Assembly: GCA_964651475.1 (NCBI GenBank)
Contig: CAZYXV010000018.1
Span: 1 to 64,000 of the forward strand
Reading direction: 5' to 3'
From: JBGSMF01 sp964651475
GTDB taxonomy: Bacteria; Chloroflexota; Anaerolineae; Fen-1058
Length of the DNA: 64,000 bases
In this document: in pieces, positions 34,020-42,881 of the stretch
How positions within the stretch are numbered: the first letter of the stretch is position 1
Layout of the letters: every line of letters begins with the position of its first letter
Program-made: the position numbers and the translations under genes
Notes under the pieces: model-generated
Told to the model about the DNA's origin: nothing
The model's database searches: none
Seen by the model: the letters and a program-made list of their open reading frames with translations, nothing else

Positions 34020-34057
34020 TTTACTTTCTCCAGGCTGCAAGCCGGCAGGAAAGTAAA
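34020..34057 (-). promoter_or_regulatory. Stable leader hairpin in front of the kimA ribosome binding site
   Basis: TTTACTTTC (34049-34057 on the minus strand) pairs perfectly with GAAAGTAAA (34020-34028), with an inner CTGC/GCAG stem. It ends 7 nt before the AAGGAGA site and could control translation. It does not match the ydaO (c-di-AMP) riboswitch consensus that I know. Confidence 0.6.
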
Positions 34058-34092
34058 TGATAACGCCGATAACCTTGGCTCGACTGCAAATG

Positions 34093-34120
34093 AAAAGCCC
34101 ACCCTCGCGAGGGCAGGCTA
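34093..34120 (-). terminator. Terminator-like hairpin in the kimA leader
   Basis: On the minus strand AGCCTGCCCTC and GAGGGTGGGCT pair except for a TG/TG mismatch and are followed by TTTTC. It could attenuate kimA or end transcription from the M20D gene. The rest of 34121-34367 holds only small palindromes (CCCGCCTTGGCGGG), with no gene seen. Confidence 0.55.
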
Positions 34121-34367
34121 AGATACAACGCGCCGGCCAAACTAGCCTCATTTTAGCCGCGCATGGCCTGGCTGTCAAGCAGGGGTGCCTACCCCTTCGC
34201 TACGGCTCCAGGGTGCTATGCAAAGCCATCGGGCTAATCGTGCACTAGGGTGGAACGCCTTCGGCTTATCCGCCCTGGAGCAGCCCGCCTTGGCGGGCTT
34301 GGCACTCTCAATCGCCCGGCGAGAGCCGCCCAAGCGCGAAAACGTGAACCGCACCCGTCAAGCTGGG

Positions 34368-35576
34368 TTATTTCTGCGCTTTGCCTTCCAGGTAACGCAA
34401 GATCGCCTCGGTTAAAATAGCCGCTCCAATTGGCAACGCGCGCTCGTCAATATCAAAGTGAGGCGAATGGCCGGGATATTGCGTGCTCTCGCCGCCCACC
34501 ACGCCCAGCCCGAACATCGTCCCCCCTTCGCGCGCCTGGAGCGCCAGGATACCAAAATCCTCCGCCCCCATGCCAATTCGAGGCGGGTGCAAATTATCCG
34601 CGCCCAACACATCGCTTGCCACACCTCGTATCAACTCGGCCAGCGCCGGCGCGTCGTGCGCGACCGGATAACCGGGATCAATCCTCAACGCATAATCGCC
34701 ACCCAAAGGCCGCGTGATAGCCAATGCCCGCTCCAATTCCTCCCGCAACCTGGCGCGCGTCGCCTCGTCGTGGCTGCGAATTGTGCCGCTCAACTCGACG
34801 CGCTCCGGGATCACGTTATCGGCCATGCCGCCGTGGATGCTGCCTACCGAAATCACCCCCGGTTTGAGCGGGTCAATCCGGCGGCTGATGATGGCATATA
34901 GAGCCGTGAGCACTTGCGCCGTGAGGTAAACCGGGTCCACTGTGCGATGAGGATACGCGCCGTGGCCGCCGTCGCCTTTGATGGCAGCGTAAAACGTATC
35001 CACCGAAGCCGAGATCAGGGCAGGGCCAACCTCAACTTCGCCTACCTTGCGGGCTGAATTGACGTGCAGAGAAAAAATGGCTTCCACGCCTTCCATGGCG
35101 CCATCTTCAATCATGCGGGTTGCGCCGCTCTTGTTCTCTTTATCGCTCACCTCCTCAGCCGGTTGAAACAAAAAACGCGCCTGGCCGGGCAAAGGCGCGC
35201 GCGCGTGTTCCTCGGCCAGCAAACGCGCCACACCCAGCAAGATGGCCGTATGCGCATCGTGGCCGCAAGCGTGCATCACGCCCGGCGTTTGCGATTTGTA
35301 GGGGACGTCGTTTTCTTCTTGCAACGGCAGCGCGTCCATGTCGGCGCGCAAGGCCACCACCACCTGACCGCTGCCCAAGCGTCCCACCACGCCTGTCTTG
35401 CCAACACCGCTCTGGGCAGCGATGCCCAGCCGCTGCAACGTGTCGGCCACCAGGGCCCCGGTGCGCACCTCTTGAAATCCCAACTCGGGATGCTGGTGAA
35501 TCTCCCGGCGCGTGCGGGAGAGTTCGTCTTGTAAAGCCTGCGCGCGTTGATAAATGATGGTATGACGTGTGTTCAT
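34368..35576 (-). CDS. M20D-family amidohydrolase (hippurate/IAA-amino-acid hydrolase type)
   Basis: A 402-residue metal-dependent amidohydrolase. Metal and catalytic motifs: ALRADMDALPLQEE, HACGHDAHTAILLG, FLFQPAEEV (catalytic Glu-Glu), LHV and the late GMGAEDFGILA with HSPHFD. HPELGFQEVRT is the family's N-terminal mark. Hydrolyses N-acyl amino acids; the exact substrate is unknown. It is the cytoplasmic type, with no signal peptide. Divergent from pcrA. Confidence 0.92.
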   Translation of the reverse strand: MNTRHTIIYQRAQALQDELSRTRREIHQHPELGFQEVRTGALVADTLQRLGIAAQSGVGKTGVVGRLGSGQVVVALRADMDALPLQEENDVPYKSQTPGVMHACGHDAHTAILLGVARLLAEEHARAPLPGQARFLFQPAEEVSDKENKSGATRMIEDGAMEGVEAIFSLHVNSARKVGEVEVGPALISASVDTFYAAIKGDGGHGAYPHRTVDPVYLTAQVLTALYAIISRRIDPLKPGVISVGSIHGGMADNVIPERVELSGTIRSHDEATRARLREELERALAITRPLGGDYALRIDPGYPVAHDAPALAELIRGVASDVLGADNLHPPRIGMGAEDFGILALQAREGGTMFGLGVVGGESTQYPGHSPHFDIDERALPIGAAILTEAILRYLEGKAQK

Positions 35577-35676
35577 AGAGTCCTTTCTGGTTAATTTCTG
35601 CCAGAGTCATTGTAGCATGTTTTTGCCAGCGGCGTAAGCGGCGATTTGTGTTACAATAACGGCACAATACCTGGTT

Positions 35677-35773
35677 CTAGCAGGCTGTCGGAGAACCCCG
35701 CTCAGGCCGCCGTCCTCGGCGGCCCGCACGCGCCGGGGACGGCGCGTAGAGCGCCCCTCCGACAAGCTCCTAG
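35677..35773. repeat. CTGTCGGAGA-family MITE-like element, copy B
   Basis: CTAGCAGGCTGTCGGAGA at the left and TCTCCGACAAGCTCCTAG (one base off at the junction) at the right form imperfect terminal inverted repeats around a GC-rich palindromic core (GTCCTCGGCGGC). The right end abuts the GGGAGA ribosome binding site of pcrA. Confidence 0.75.
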
Positions 35774-35782
35774 GGAGATTAG

Positions 35783-37942
35783 ATGGATTTACTCGAAGGA
35801 CTCAATGATCAACAACGGGAAGCAGTAAAAGCGCAGGACGGACCTATATTGGTCCTGGCCGGGCCTGGCTCGGGCAAAACGCGCGTGCTCACCCAACGCG
35901 CGGCTTTTCTCATCCAGGAGCGCGGCATTGCGCCGTATCACATTGTGGCCGTCACGTTTACGAATAAAGCCGCGCGAGAAATGCGCGAGCGATTGGCGAC
36001 GTTGTTGGGCGAGCCGCGCGTGGCCGATCTGACGCTGGGAACGTTTCACGCTACGTGCGCCCGCTGGCTGCGGCGCGACGGGCCGCACGTTGGCCTGGAG
36101 CGCGATTTCGTAATTTACGATACGTCGGACCAGGAATCGCTCGTAAAACAAGCCATTCGAGATTTGGACCTGGACGACAAGAAATACAAGCCGTCCGCTC
36201 AGTTGGGCAAAATCAGCAATGCCAAGAATGAACTGATCGGCCCCGAAAGCTACCCGCCCGCCAGCTATGCCGAAGAGATCACGCGCCGCGTGTACACGCG
36301 CTACCAACAACTCTTGGTAGATAACAATGCAGTAGATTTTGACGATTTGCTCACGCTGGCGGTGCGCTTGCTCAACGAAAATCCAGCCTTGTTGCGGCGT
36401 TACCAGGAACGCTACACACACGTCCTGGTGGACGAATTTCAAGATACGAACACCGCACAGTACACGCTGGTGAAACTGCTGGCGGGCCAACACGCCAACG
36501 TGTTTTGCGTGGGCGACGAGGATCAATCCATTTACAAATGGCGCGGGGCGGATTCTCGCAACGTGCAGCGATTTTGCCAGGATTTTCCCGGCGCCGTCAA
36601 GATTCTGCTGGAACAAAATTACCGCTCGACGCAAACGATCCTGGAGGCGGCGCGGCGTGTGATTGATCACAACAGCCGACGCACGCCCAAGCAATTATTC
36701 ACGCGCCTGGAGCAAGGCACACCGATTGTCGTCCACGAGGCGTACAACGAAGACGACGAGGCGCTGTATGTAATAGATACGATTACGGAACTGGTGAGCA
36801 AACGGCTGGCGCGCGCCGGAGACATTGCCGTGATGTATCGCACCAACGCCCAGTCGCGCGCGTTAGAAGACGCCTTTATCCGCGCCGGCATGCCGTATCG
36901 CCTGGTGGGCGCCACGCGCTTTTACGCCCGCAAAGAGATTAAAGACGCGCTGGCTTTTCTGCACCTGATTCACAATCCCAACGATTCAGTGTCTCTGAGC
37001 CGCATCATCAACGTGCCGCCGCGCGGCATTGGCGCCAAGACGTTAGCAGATGTGATGGAACAGGCGCGCCAAGCAGAAGCTTCGGCGTACCAGGTACTGC
37101 GTTCAATCAAAGAGGCACAAGGACAAACCAGTGTGTTCGGGCGCTCTACCAAGGCGCTGCTTGGTTTTGTAGCCATGCTCGACGGTTGGATCACGCGCAA
37201 AGCCCAGTTGGGCGCGGGTGAACTGCTCGACCTGATTCTCAAAGAGACGGGCTATGGCCGTTACGTCAACGATGGCACCGAAGAAGGTCAGGAGCGATGG
37301 GAAAACGTCCAAGAGCTGCGCGGCGTAGCCGCCGATTACACGCACGCCGTGAGCGACGATCCCCTGGCCGATTTTTTAAGCGACGTGTCGTTGGTTTCCG
37401 ACCTCGATACGCTCTCCGACACGGCAGACGCACCCACGTTGATGACGCTGCACAGCGCCAAGGGCCTCGAATTCCCCGTGGTCTTTATCGCCGGGATGGA
37501 AGAGGGCACGCTGCCGCACAGCCGCTCGTTGGAGGATCGCGAAGAGTTGGAAGAAGAACGCCGCTTGTGCTACGTGGGCATGACGCGCGCCAAGCAACGC
37601 CTGTACCTGTCGTATGCCTTCCGGCGCACGGTGTGGGGCGAGAATAACGCGCGCCAGCCCAGCCGCTTTCTGGGCGAGATTCCACCCGAATTGATGGCGG
37701 GCAATTTCCTCAAGCCGCGCGCCAGCCGGCCAAGCGAGGCTGTCCCCCCTCCCCGCCAGGAAAAGAAACGCGCGCCCGAGTTCGCCCTCGGCCAGCGCGT
37801 GCGGCACGCCAAATTTGGCGAAGGGATGGTGGTGGCAAGCAAAATGCAAGGGGGTGACGAGGAGATCACCGTGGCATTCAAAAAAGCCGGCATCAAGCGA
37901 CTGCTGGTCAGCTTTGCCGGCCTGGAAAAGCTGCCGGGGTAA
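35783..37942 (+). CDS. pcrA: ATP-dependent DNA helicase PcrA/UvrD
   Basis: A 719-residue superfamily 1A 3'-5' helicase for repair and replication-fork maintenance. Motifs in order: LNDQQREAV (Q), LAGPGSGKTRVL (I), FTNKAAREMRERL (Ia), LVDEFQDTN (II), GDEDQSIYKWRGA (III), QNYRST (IV), TLHSAKGLEFPVVF (V) and YVGMTRAKQRLYLSYA (VI). The C-terminal FALGQRVRHAKFGEGMVV is the PcrA Tudor-like domain. The start is ATG 35783 with GGGAGA. The 23-nt gap to the NYN gene suggests co-transcription. Confidence 0.96.
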   Translation: MDLLEGLNDQQREAVKAQDGPILVLAGPGSGKTRVLTQRAAFLIQERGIAPYHIVAVTFTNKAAREMRERLATLLGEPRVADLTLGTFHATCARWLRRDGPHVGLERDFVIYDTSDQESLVKQAIRDLDLDDKKYKPSAQLGKISNAKNELIGPESYPPASYAEEITRRVYTRYQQLLVDNNAVDFDDLLTLAVRLLNENPALLRRYQERYTHVLVDEFQDTNTAQYTLVKLLAGQHANVFCVGDEDQSIYKWRGADSRNVQRFCQDFPGAVKILLEQNYRSTQTILEAARRVIDHNSRRTPKQLFTRLEQGTPIVVHEAYNEDDEALYVIDTITELVSKRLARAGDIAVMYRTNAQSRALEDAFIRAGMPYRLVGATRFYARKEIKDALAFLHLIHNPNDSVSLSRIINVPPRGIGAKTLADVMEQARQAEASAYQVLRSIKEAQGQTSVFGRSTKALLGFVAMLDGWITRKAQLGAGELLDLILKETGYGRYVNDGTEEGQERWENVQELRGVAADYTHAVSDDPLADFLSDVSLVSDLDTLSDTADAPTLMTLHSAKGLEFPVVFIAGMEEGTLPHSRSLEDREELEEERRLCYVGMTRAKQRLYLSYAFRRTVWGENNARQPSRFLGEIPPELMAGNFLKPRASRPSEAVPPPRQEKKRAPEFALGQRVRHAKFGEGMVVASKMQGGDEEITVAFKKAGIKRLLVSFAGLEKLPG

Positions 37943-37965
37943 GATGAGGAACGGGGTATGTTGCA

Positions 37966-38445
37966 TTGCCTGTTTTAATTGATGGCCACAACCTGATCGC
38001 GCACATGCCCGATATGCGGCTGGACGACCCAGACGACGAGGCCAAGCTCGTCCTGCGGCTGCGGGCCTACAATGCCCGCACGCGCAAAAAGATCGTCGTC
38101 ATCTTTGATCACGGCGTGCCCGGCGGCTGGTCACGCGAGCTTTCGACCGGACCGGTCAAGGTGGTGTTTGCCGGATCGCACACCGACGCCGATCGCATTA
38201 TGATTGAACGCATTCGGGCTGAAAAAAACGCGCGGGGGTGGACAGTCATATCTTCGGATCAACAAGTGCAGCGCGCGGCCCAGGCGCTGGGGGCGCGCGT
38301 GATAAGCGCAGACGAGTTCGCCGCCGACTTGCTCGCGCCACCTCCCCCGCGTGAAGCCTCTCGTGATGTGCGCCTCAGCCCCAGCGAAGTCAACGAATGG
38401 ATGAAGCTGTTCAAAGAGGCGCGCAAGAAACGCCGCCGACCCTAA
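37966..38445 (+). CDS. NYN-domain (YacP-like) ribonuclease
   Basis: A 159-residue protein with PIN/NYN nuclease fold. Acidic residues are seen in VLIDGHNLIAHM (first Asp), IVVIFDHGVPGG and FAGSHTDADRIMIERI, then TVISSDQQVQRAA. Bacillus YacP/Rae1 cuts ribosome-bound mRNA, and this may act likewise. The start is TTG 37966, immediately before the first conserved strand. It has a basic C-terminal tail (EARKKRRRP). Likely the second gene of the pcrA transcript. Confidence 0.8.
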   Translation: MPVLIDGHNLIAHMPDMRLDDPDDEAKLVLRLRAYNARTRKKIVVIFDHGVPGGWSRELSTGPVKVVFAGSHTDADRIMIERIRAEKNARGWTVISSDQQVQRAAQALGARVISADEFAADLLAPPPPREASRDVRLSPSEVNEWMKLFKEARKKRRRP

Positions 38446-38505
38446 AGGTTTTAGGACCTGGGTGGTCACATCGTTGCTTTTTCGGCAAAGAAAATTCACC
38501 ACTAA

Positions 38506-38548
38506 GGACACCAAGGGCACAAAGTAAAAACCTTGGTGTCCTTTATGG
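38506..38548 (+). terminator. Hairpin downstream of the NYN gene
   Basis: GGACACCAAGG (38506-38516) and CCTTGGTGTCC (38531-38541) form a perfect 11-bp stem followed by TTTATGGTTTT. The ACCACTAAGGACACC motif is also typical of an interspersed repeat, so the terminator role is likely but not sure. Confidence 0.55.
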
Positions 38549-38603
38549 TTTTGGTTCTGGCTCAGCCAGGCGAAGGGTTGTCAAAAGAGGTGTTGTGGGG
38601 ATA

Positions 38604-38675
38604 TGGGCCCGGATGGGCTCGAACCATCAGCCAACGCTTTATGAGAGCGCTGCTCTGCCATTGAGCTACGGGCCC
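38604..38675 (-). tRNA. tRNA with CAU anticodon (Met elongator or lysidine-type Ile2)
   Basis: The minus-strand 72-nt cloverleaf has acceptor GGGCCCG/CGGGCCC with discriminator A, D-arm GCTC...GAGC, anticodon arm GCGCT-CTCATAA-AGCGT and T-arm GATGG-TTCGAGC-CCATC. The CCA end is not encoded. The anticodon stem lacks the three G-C pairs of initiator tRNA, so it is either elongator tRNA-Met or the tRNA-Ile2 modified by TilS. Confidence 0.93.
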
Positions 38676-38725
38676 GCACTCCAAGTATAATCATTTTCGG
38701 TTAGAGGTCAAGCCACTTGTCGCCA

Positions 38726-39655
38726 TCAGTCTGTGGCGCGGCGGCACACCAATCCCACCCAATCATTTTCCTGCAAGCGATGGACAACCTCCAATCCATC
38801 GCGAGCGAGCGCCTGGCGAACCTGGTCTTCTTGTGTATCAATCAATCCCGCAAATACGCCCCATCCGCCCGGCTCAATCACTTGGGACAATCCCTGATTA
38901 CACAATTCGACAATGATTTTGGCCAGGATATTGACCAGGATAAATTTGAAATCTCGAATCTCGAATCTCGAATTGAGCACGTCAGTCAATGATCCGCAAT
39001 CAACTGTAACCACTGGGCTGACGTGATTAGCGCGTATATTGGCCTCTGCGGCATGAACGGCAACCGGGTCAATATCCACGGCCAACACGCGCGCCGCGCC
39101 CAGCTTGGCGGCCGCAATCGCCAGAATGCCAGAGCCTGTGCCCAGATCGAGCACCGTATCGCCCGGCTGCACATGCTCTTCGAGCGCCGCCAGGCACATG
39201 CGCGTGGTTGGGTGCAGGCCCGTGCCAAAAGCCTGCCCTGGGTCAAGCTCTATAATCACATCTTCTGGTTGAGGGACATAGTCGCGCCACGAAGGCTTGA
39301 TGACAAAACGCTGGCCGATGCGTGTGACGTGAAAGTGCTCTTTCCAGGCGTTGGCCCATTCTTCTTCAGCAATGGCGCGAAACTGTGGCGCGGGCAGGGG
39401 GCGAATTTGCCCCAGGTGCCACAGCGCCTCCTCAATGCGCTGGCGCTTGCCGTCAGCCTCGGCATCCAGGGGCAAATAAGCCAATACGGTCACCATCGGT
39501 TCCAGGGGACCATCGGGTCGCCAGTCTTGGCCATGAACGATATCTAGCGCATTTTGCTGGCAAGCCACGCCGCCGGGGGCATAGCGGCTGAGAACATCCG
39601 ATACCGCCTCGGCCAATTCAGGATCAACTTGAATCGAGATTTCAAGCCAGTTCAT
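38726..39655 (-). CDS. prmA: Ribosomal protein L11 methyltransferase
   Basis: A 309-residue SAM-dependent trimethylase of ribosomal protein L11. MNWLEISIQ at the start, FGTGLHPTTRMCL, the SAM site VLDLGTGSGILAIAAAKLGA with VLAVDIDP, and ILVNILAKII are typical. Residues about 225-237 (NSRFEIRDFKF) are an extra stretch coded by a heptanucleotide repeat (38951-38973) between the SAM fold and ILVNILA. It is 57 bp after dnaJ and is probably the last gene of the hrcA operon, an arrangement also known in Firmicutes. Confidence 0.94.
   Translation of the reverse strand: MNWLEISIQVDPELAEAVSDVLSRYAPGGVACQQNALDIVHGQDWRPDGPLEPMVTVLAYLPLDAEADGKRQRIEEALWHLGQIRPLPAPQFRAIAEEEWANAWKEHFHVTRIGQRFVIKPSWRDYVPQPEDVIIELDPGQAFGTGLHPTTRMCLAALEEHVQPGDTVLDLGTGSGILAIAAAKLGAARVLAVDIDPVAVHAAEANIRANHVSPVVTVDCGSLTDVLNSRFEIRDFKFILVNILAKIIVELCNQGLSQVIEPGGWGVFAGLIDTQEDQVRQALARDGLEVVHRLQENDWVGLVCRRATD
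38951..38973. repeat. Heptanucleotide repeat (ATCTCGA)3 inside prmA
   Basis: Three perfect ATCTCGA copies in tandem, with a partial fourth, encode the SRFEIR-like insert of prmA. It is of the same unit length as the repeat at 15742-15775. Confidence 0.8.
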
Positions 39656-39712
39656 AATGGTTGATCACAGCTCTTTTGTAACGAGTATCGCGTGTGGCCG
39701 ATGGGCAAATCC

Positions 39713-40843
39713 TCAAGTAGAAAAAATGTCTTTGAGCTTGTCCATAAAGCTCTTTTCCCGCTGCGGCGTCACCTCGTGTCCCATCGTCTTGCTGAACTCG
39801 ACCATCAAGCGGCGCTGTTCTGCGTTGAGGGTAGTGGGAACCTTGACATTGATGACAACAAACTGGTCGCCCCGCCCGTTGCGGCGCAGGTGCGGCACGC
39901 CCTTGTTGCGCAGGCGCACCACTTCACCGCTTTGCGTGCCGGCCGTAATGGTGATCTTTTCCTCGCCATCGAGTGTGGGAATCGTGACCTCATCGCCCAA
40001 AGCGGCCTGAGCAATGTTGATGCCCACTTCCAGCACAATATCGTCTCCCTTGCGGCGAAAGTACTCGTGCGGCCTGACGTTCAACACAATATAGAGATTG
40101 CCACGCGGCCCGCCGTACAACCCTGGTTCGCCTTCGCCGGCCAGGCGAATTTGCGTGCCGTCGTCCACCCCGGCTGGAATATCCACACTCAACTTGCGCG
40201 GCGTGCGCACGCGCCCCGTTCCCCGGCAATGCGTGCACGGGATAGCAATCGTTTCTCCTTCCCCTTTGCACGTGGGGCAGGTGGCCACGTTAACAAATGA
40301 GCCAAGAATGGATTGCTGAACGCGGCGCACCTCGCCGGTGCCATTACAGGCCGTGCAGCGCAGCGGGGTCGTGCCCGGCTCAGCGCCGTTGCCGCCGCAT
40401 TTGCTGCACATCTCCATGCGGTTGATTTCAATTTCATGGTGGCAACCGAACACGGCTTCTTCAAAGCTGACCGGCAAATCGTAGCGCAGGTCGGCGCCGC
40501 GGCGCGGGGCGCGGCGTTGCGCGGCGCGCCCGCCAAAGCCAGCGCCAAAAAATTCCTCAAAGATATCGGCAAACCCGCCAAAGCCAAAATCGGATCCGCC
40601 CGCGGCGCCGCCTGTTACGCCCGCATGTCCATAGCGGTCGTACGCGCTGCGCTTTTGCGCGTCCGAAAGAACTTCGTAGGCCTCGTTAATTTCCTTAAAG
40701 CGCGCTTCGGCGCCCGACTCTTTGTTGACGTCTGGGTGGTATTGTCGCGCCAGCTTGCGGTAGGCTTTTTTAATCTCCTCAGGAGTGGCGGTGCGCGCCA
40801 CCCCCAGGAGCTCGTAATAATCTTGTTTGGTCGTTGTCGTCAT
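39713..40843 (-). CDS. dnaJ: Chaperone protein DnaJ
   Basis: A 376-residue Hsp40 co-chaperone that stimulates DnaK ATPase. J domain 1-70 with HPD in RQYHPDVNKE; G/F-rich linker (GGSDFGFGGF); four CXXCXGXG zinc motifs (CSKCGGNG, CTACNGTG, CPTCKGEG, CTHCRGTG); then the C-terminal substrate domain. The start is ATG 40843 with AGGTG upstream; a GTG two codons earlier is possible. 60 bp downstream of dnaK. Confidence 0.97.
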   Translation of the reverse strand: MTTTTKQDYYELLGVARTATPEEIKKAYRKLARQYHPDVNKESGAEARFKEINEAYEVLSDAQKRSAYDRYGHAGVTGGAAGGSDFGFGGFADIFEEFFGAGFGGRAAQRRAPRRGADLRYDLPVSFEEAVFGCHHEIEINRMEMCSKCGGNGAEPGTTPLRCTACNGTGEVRRVQQSILGSFVNVATCPTCKGEGETIAIPCTHCRGTGRVRTPRKLSVDIPAGVDDGTQIRLAGEGEPGLYGGPRGNLYIVLNVRPHEYFRRKGDDIVLEVGINIAQAALGDEVTIPTLDGEEKITITAGTQSGEVVRLRNKGVPHLRRNGRGDQFVVINVKVPTTLNAEQRRLMVEFSKTMGHEVTPQREKSFMDKLKDIFST

Positions 40844-40903
40844 GGGCACCTGATAGGTGAAACATCAAGCGCCAACCGTGTGCTGCGCCTGACGTTCGAC
40901 AAG

Positions 40904-42796
40904 CTAGCCCTGCGTAAACTCGCCATCCACCACATTCTCATCAGCGCCAGGCGCGCCGCCCGGCGGGGGCGCCTGGCCAGCTGCCCCGGGCTGTTCGTAC
41001 ATGGCCGCGCCAGCTTGCTGCAGCACCTGGGCCAGCTCTTGGGTCTTGCGCTGCAAGTCGCTTACCGCCGCGCTATCCAACACTTGCTTCAGAGCGTTGA
41101 TCTTGTCTTCGATCTCGGCTTTGAATTTGCTCAACTTGCCTTCCTGATCGTCGCGCACAAGCTTTTCAGCCTGATAAATCAACGTGTCAGCCTGGTTGCG
41201 CGCCTCTACACGTTCACGCTGCTTGCGGTCTTGCTCGCGAAAGTGTTCCGCGTCTTTGACCATTCGCTCGATTTCCTGGTCAGATAAACCGCTCGACGGC
41301 TGGATGGTGATATGCTGGCTGCGCGCGGTGGCCTTGTCTTGCGCATTCACATTCAGAATGCCGTTGGCGTCAATGTCGAACGTGACCTCGATTTGAGGGA
41401 TGCCGCGCGGCGCGGGCGGGATACCGTCCAAAATAAAACGACCCAAACTCTTGTTGTCGGCCGCCATGGGACGTTCGCCTTGCGTCACGTGAATCTCTAC
41501 GCTCGGCTGCATGTCGCTGGCGGTCGAAAACACCTGGCTCTTGCGGCACGGGATCGTCGTATTGCGCTCGATAAGAGGAGTCGCCACTCCGCCCAGCGTT
41601 TCGATAGATAACGTGAGCGGCGTCACGTCCAGCAGCAGCACGTCTTTCACGTCACCTCGCAGCACGCCGGCCTGGATGGCTGCGCCAACACCCACCACTT
41701 CGTCCGGGTTGACGCCGCGATGGGGTTCCTTGCCAAAGAACTTGCGAACCGCCTCTTGCACTGCCGGCATGCGCGTCATGCCGCCCACCAGGACTATTTC
41801 GTCAATGTTCGCGGGGGTCAACTTGGCGTCTTCCAAAGCGCGCTTGCACGGCTCGATAGAGCGCTGAATCAAGTCTGCGGTGAGTTGCTCCAACTTGGCG
41901 CGCGTCAACGTGATCTGCAGATGCTTGGGGCCAGACATGTCGGCAGTGATGAAAGGCAAATTGATTTCCGTCTGCATCATCGTCGAAAGTTCAATCTTGG
42001 CCTTTTCCGATGCTTCTTTCAAACGTTGCAGCGCCTGGCGGTCTGTGCGCAGGTCAATACCGTGCTCTTTTTTAAATTCGTCGGCCACGTAATCCAGAAC
42101 GCGCTGATCAAAATCATCGCCCCCCAGAAAAGTATCGCCGTTGGTAGACTTGACCTCGAACACGCCCTCGCCCACGTCCAGGATTGAAATATCGAACGTA
42201 CCGCCGCCCAAATCGTACACCGCGATGGTTTCGTCCTTCTTCTTATCCAGTCCATACGCCAACGAACTGGCTGTTGGCTCGTTAATGATACGCAGCACAT
42301 CCAAGCCGGCGATTTTGCCGGCGTCTTTGGTCGCCTGGCGCTGGCTATCGTTGAAATAAGCCGGCACCGTAATTACCGCCTGCATCACTGGCTCGCCCAG
42401 ATAAGCTTCGGCGTCTTGTTTGATCTTTTGCAAGATCATGGCGCTGATTTCGGGCGGGCTATATTCCTTGCCGCCCATAATCACCCAGCAGTCGCCGTTT
42501 GGCGCCTCGACGACTTTGTAAGGCAATCGTTGCAAAGCGCGCTGCACTTCGGGGTCACTGAACTTGCGTCCCATCAAACGTTTGACGGAAAACACTGTAT
42601 TTTCGGGATTGACGACAGCCTGCCGTCGCGCCACCTGCCCGACCACGCGCTCGTTGTTTTTGGGATTAATGGCCACCACAGATGGAAATAACCGCCCGCC
42701 TTCCGAGGACGAAATCACCACTGGCTCGCCGCCTTCCATCACAGCGGCTACCGAAAAAGTCGTCCCCAGATCAATACCGATGATTTTGCCTGCCAT
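40904..42796 (-). CDS. dnaK: Molecular chaperone DnaK
   Basis: A 630-residue Hsp70. The ATPase domain has IIGIDLGTTFSVAAVMEGGEP, VPAYFNDSQRQATKDAG, AVYDLGGGTFDISILD and VLVGGMTRMPAVQ. The substrate domain has LLLDVTPLTLSIETLGG. The lid ends in a Pro/Gly-rich tail (GQAPPPGGAPG) instead of the typical EEVDK-like end. AGGAGC precedes the ATG. Third gene of hrcA-grpE-dnaK-dnaJ-prmA, so HrcA/CIRCE controlled. Confidence 0.98.
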   Translation of the reverse strand: MAGKIIGIDLGTTFSVAAVMEGGEPVVISSSEGGRLFPSVVAINPKNNERVVGQVARRQAVVNPENTVFSVKRLMGRKFSDPEVQRALQRLPYKVVEAPNGDCWVIMGGKEYSPPEISAMILQKIKQDAEAYLGEPVMQAVITVPAYFNDSQRQATKDAGKIAGLDVLRIINEPTASSLAYGLDKKKDETIAVYDLGGGTFDISILDVGEGVFEVKSTNGDTFLGGDDFDQRVLDYVADEFKKEHGIDLRTDRQALQRLKEASEKAKIELSTMMQTEINLPFITADMSGPKHLQITLTRAKLEQLTADLIQRSIEPCKRALEDAKLTPANIDEIVLVGGMTRMPAVQEAVRKFFGKEPHRGVNPDEVVGVGAAIQAGVLRGDVKDVLLLDVTPLTLSIETLGGVATPLIERNTTIPCRKSQVFSTASDMQPSVEIHVTQGERPMAADNKSLGRFILDGIPPAPRGIPQIEVTFDIDANGILNVNAQDKATARSQHITIQPSSGLSDQEIERMVKDAEHFREQDRKQRERVEARNQADTLIYQAEKLVRDDQEGKLSKFKAEIEDKINALKQVLDSAAVSDLQRKTQELAQVLQQAGAAMYEQPGAAGQAPPPGGAPGADENVVDGEFTQG

Positions 42797-42881
42797 AATA
42801 GCTCCTGAAAAAATTAAGCTTTTCTCCCAACACCACGTACTCAGCGCCCAATGCGATATGTGAGATTTGATATTGGGTATT

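Noticed and set aside
32166..34178. Longer start for the KimA-like protein (58 more residues)
   Set aside because: The extension crosses the terminator-like and translation-control hairpins and has no membrane or family match; GTG 34004 has AAGGAGA at good spacing.
34005..34180. c-di-AMP (ydaO) riboswitch upstream of the KimA-like gene
   Set aside because: The conserved ydaO core motifs were not found; only two hairpins are evident. A covariance scan would be needed to be certain.
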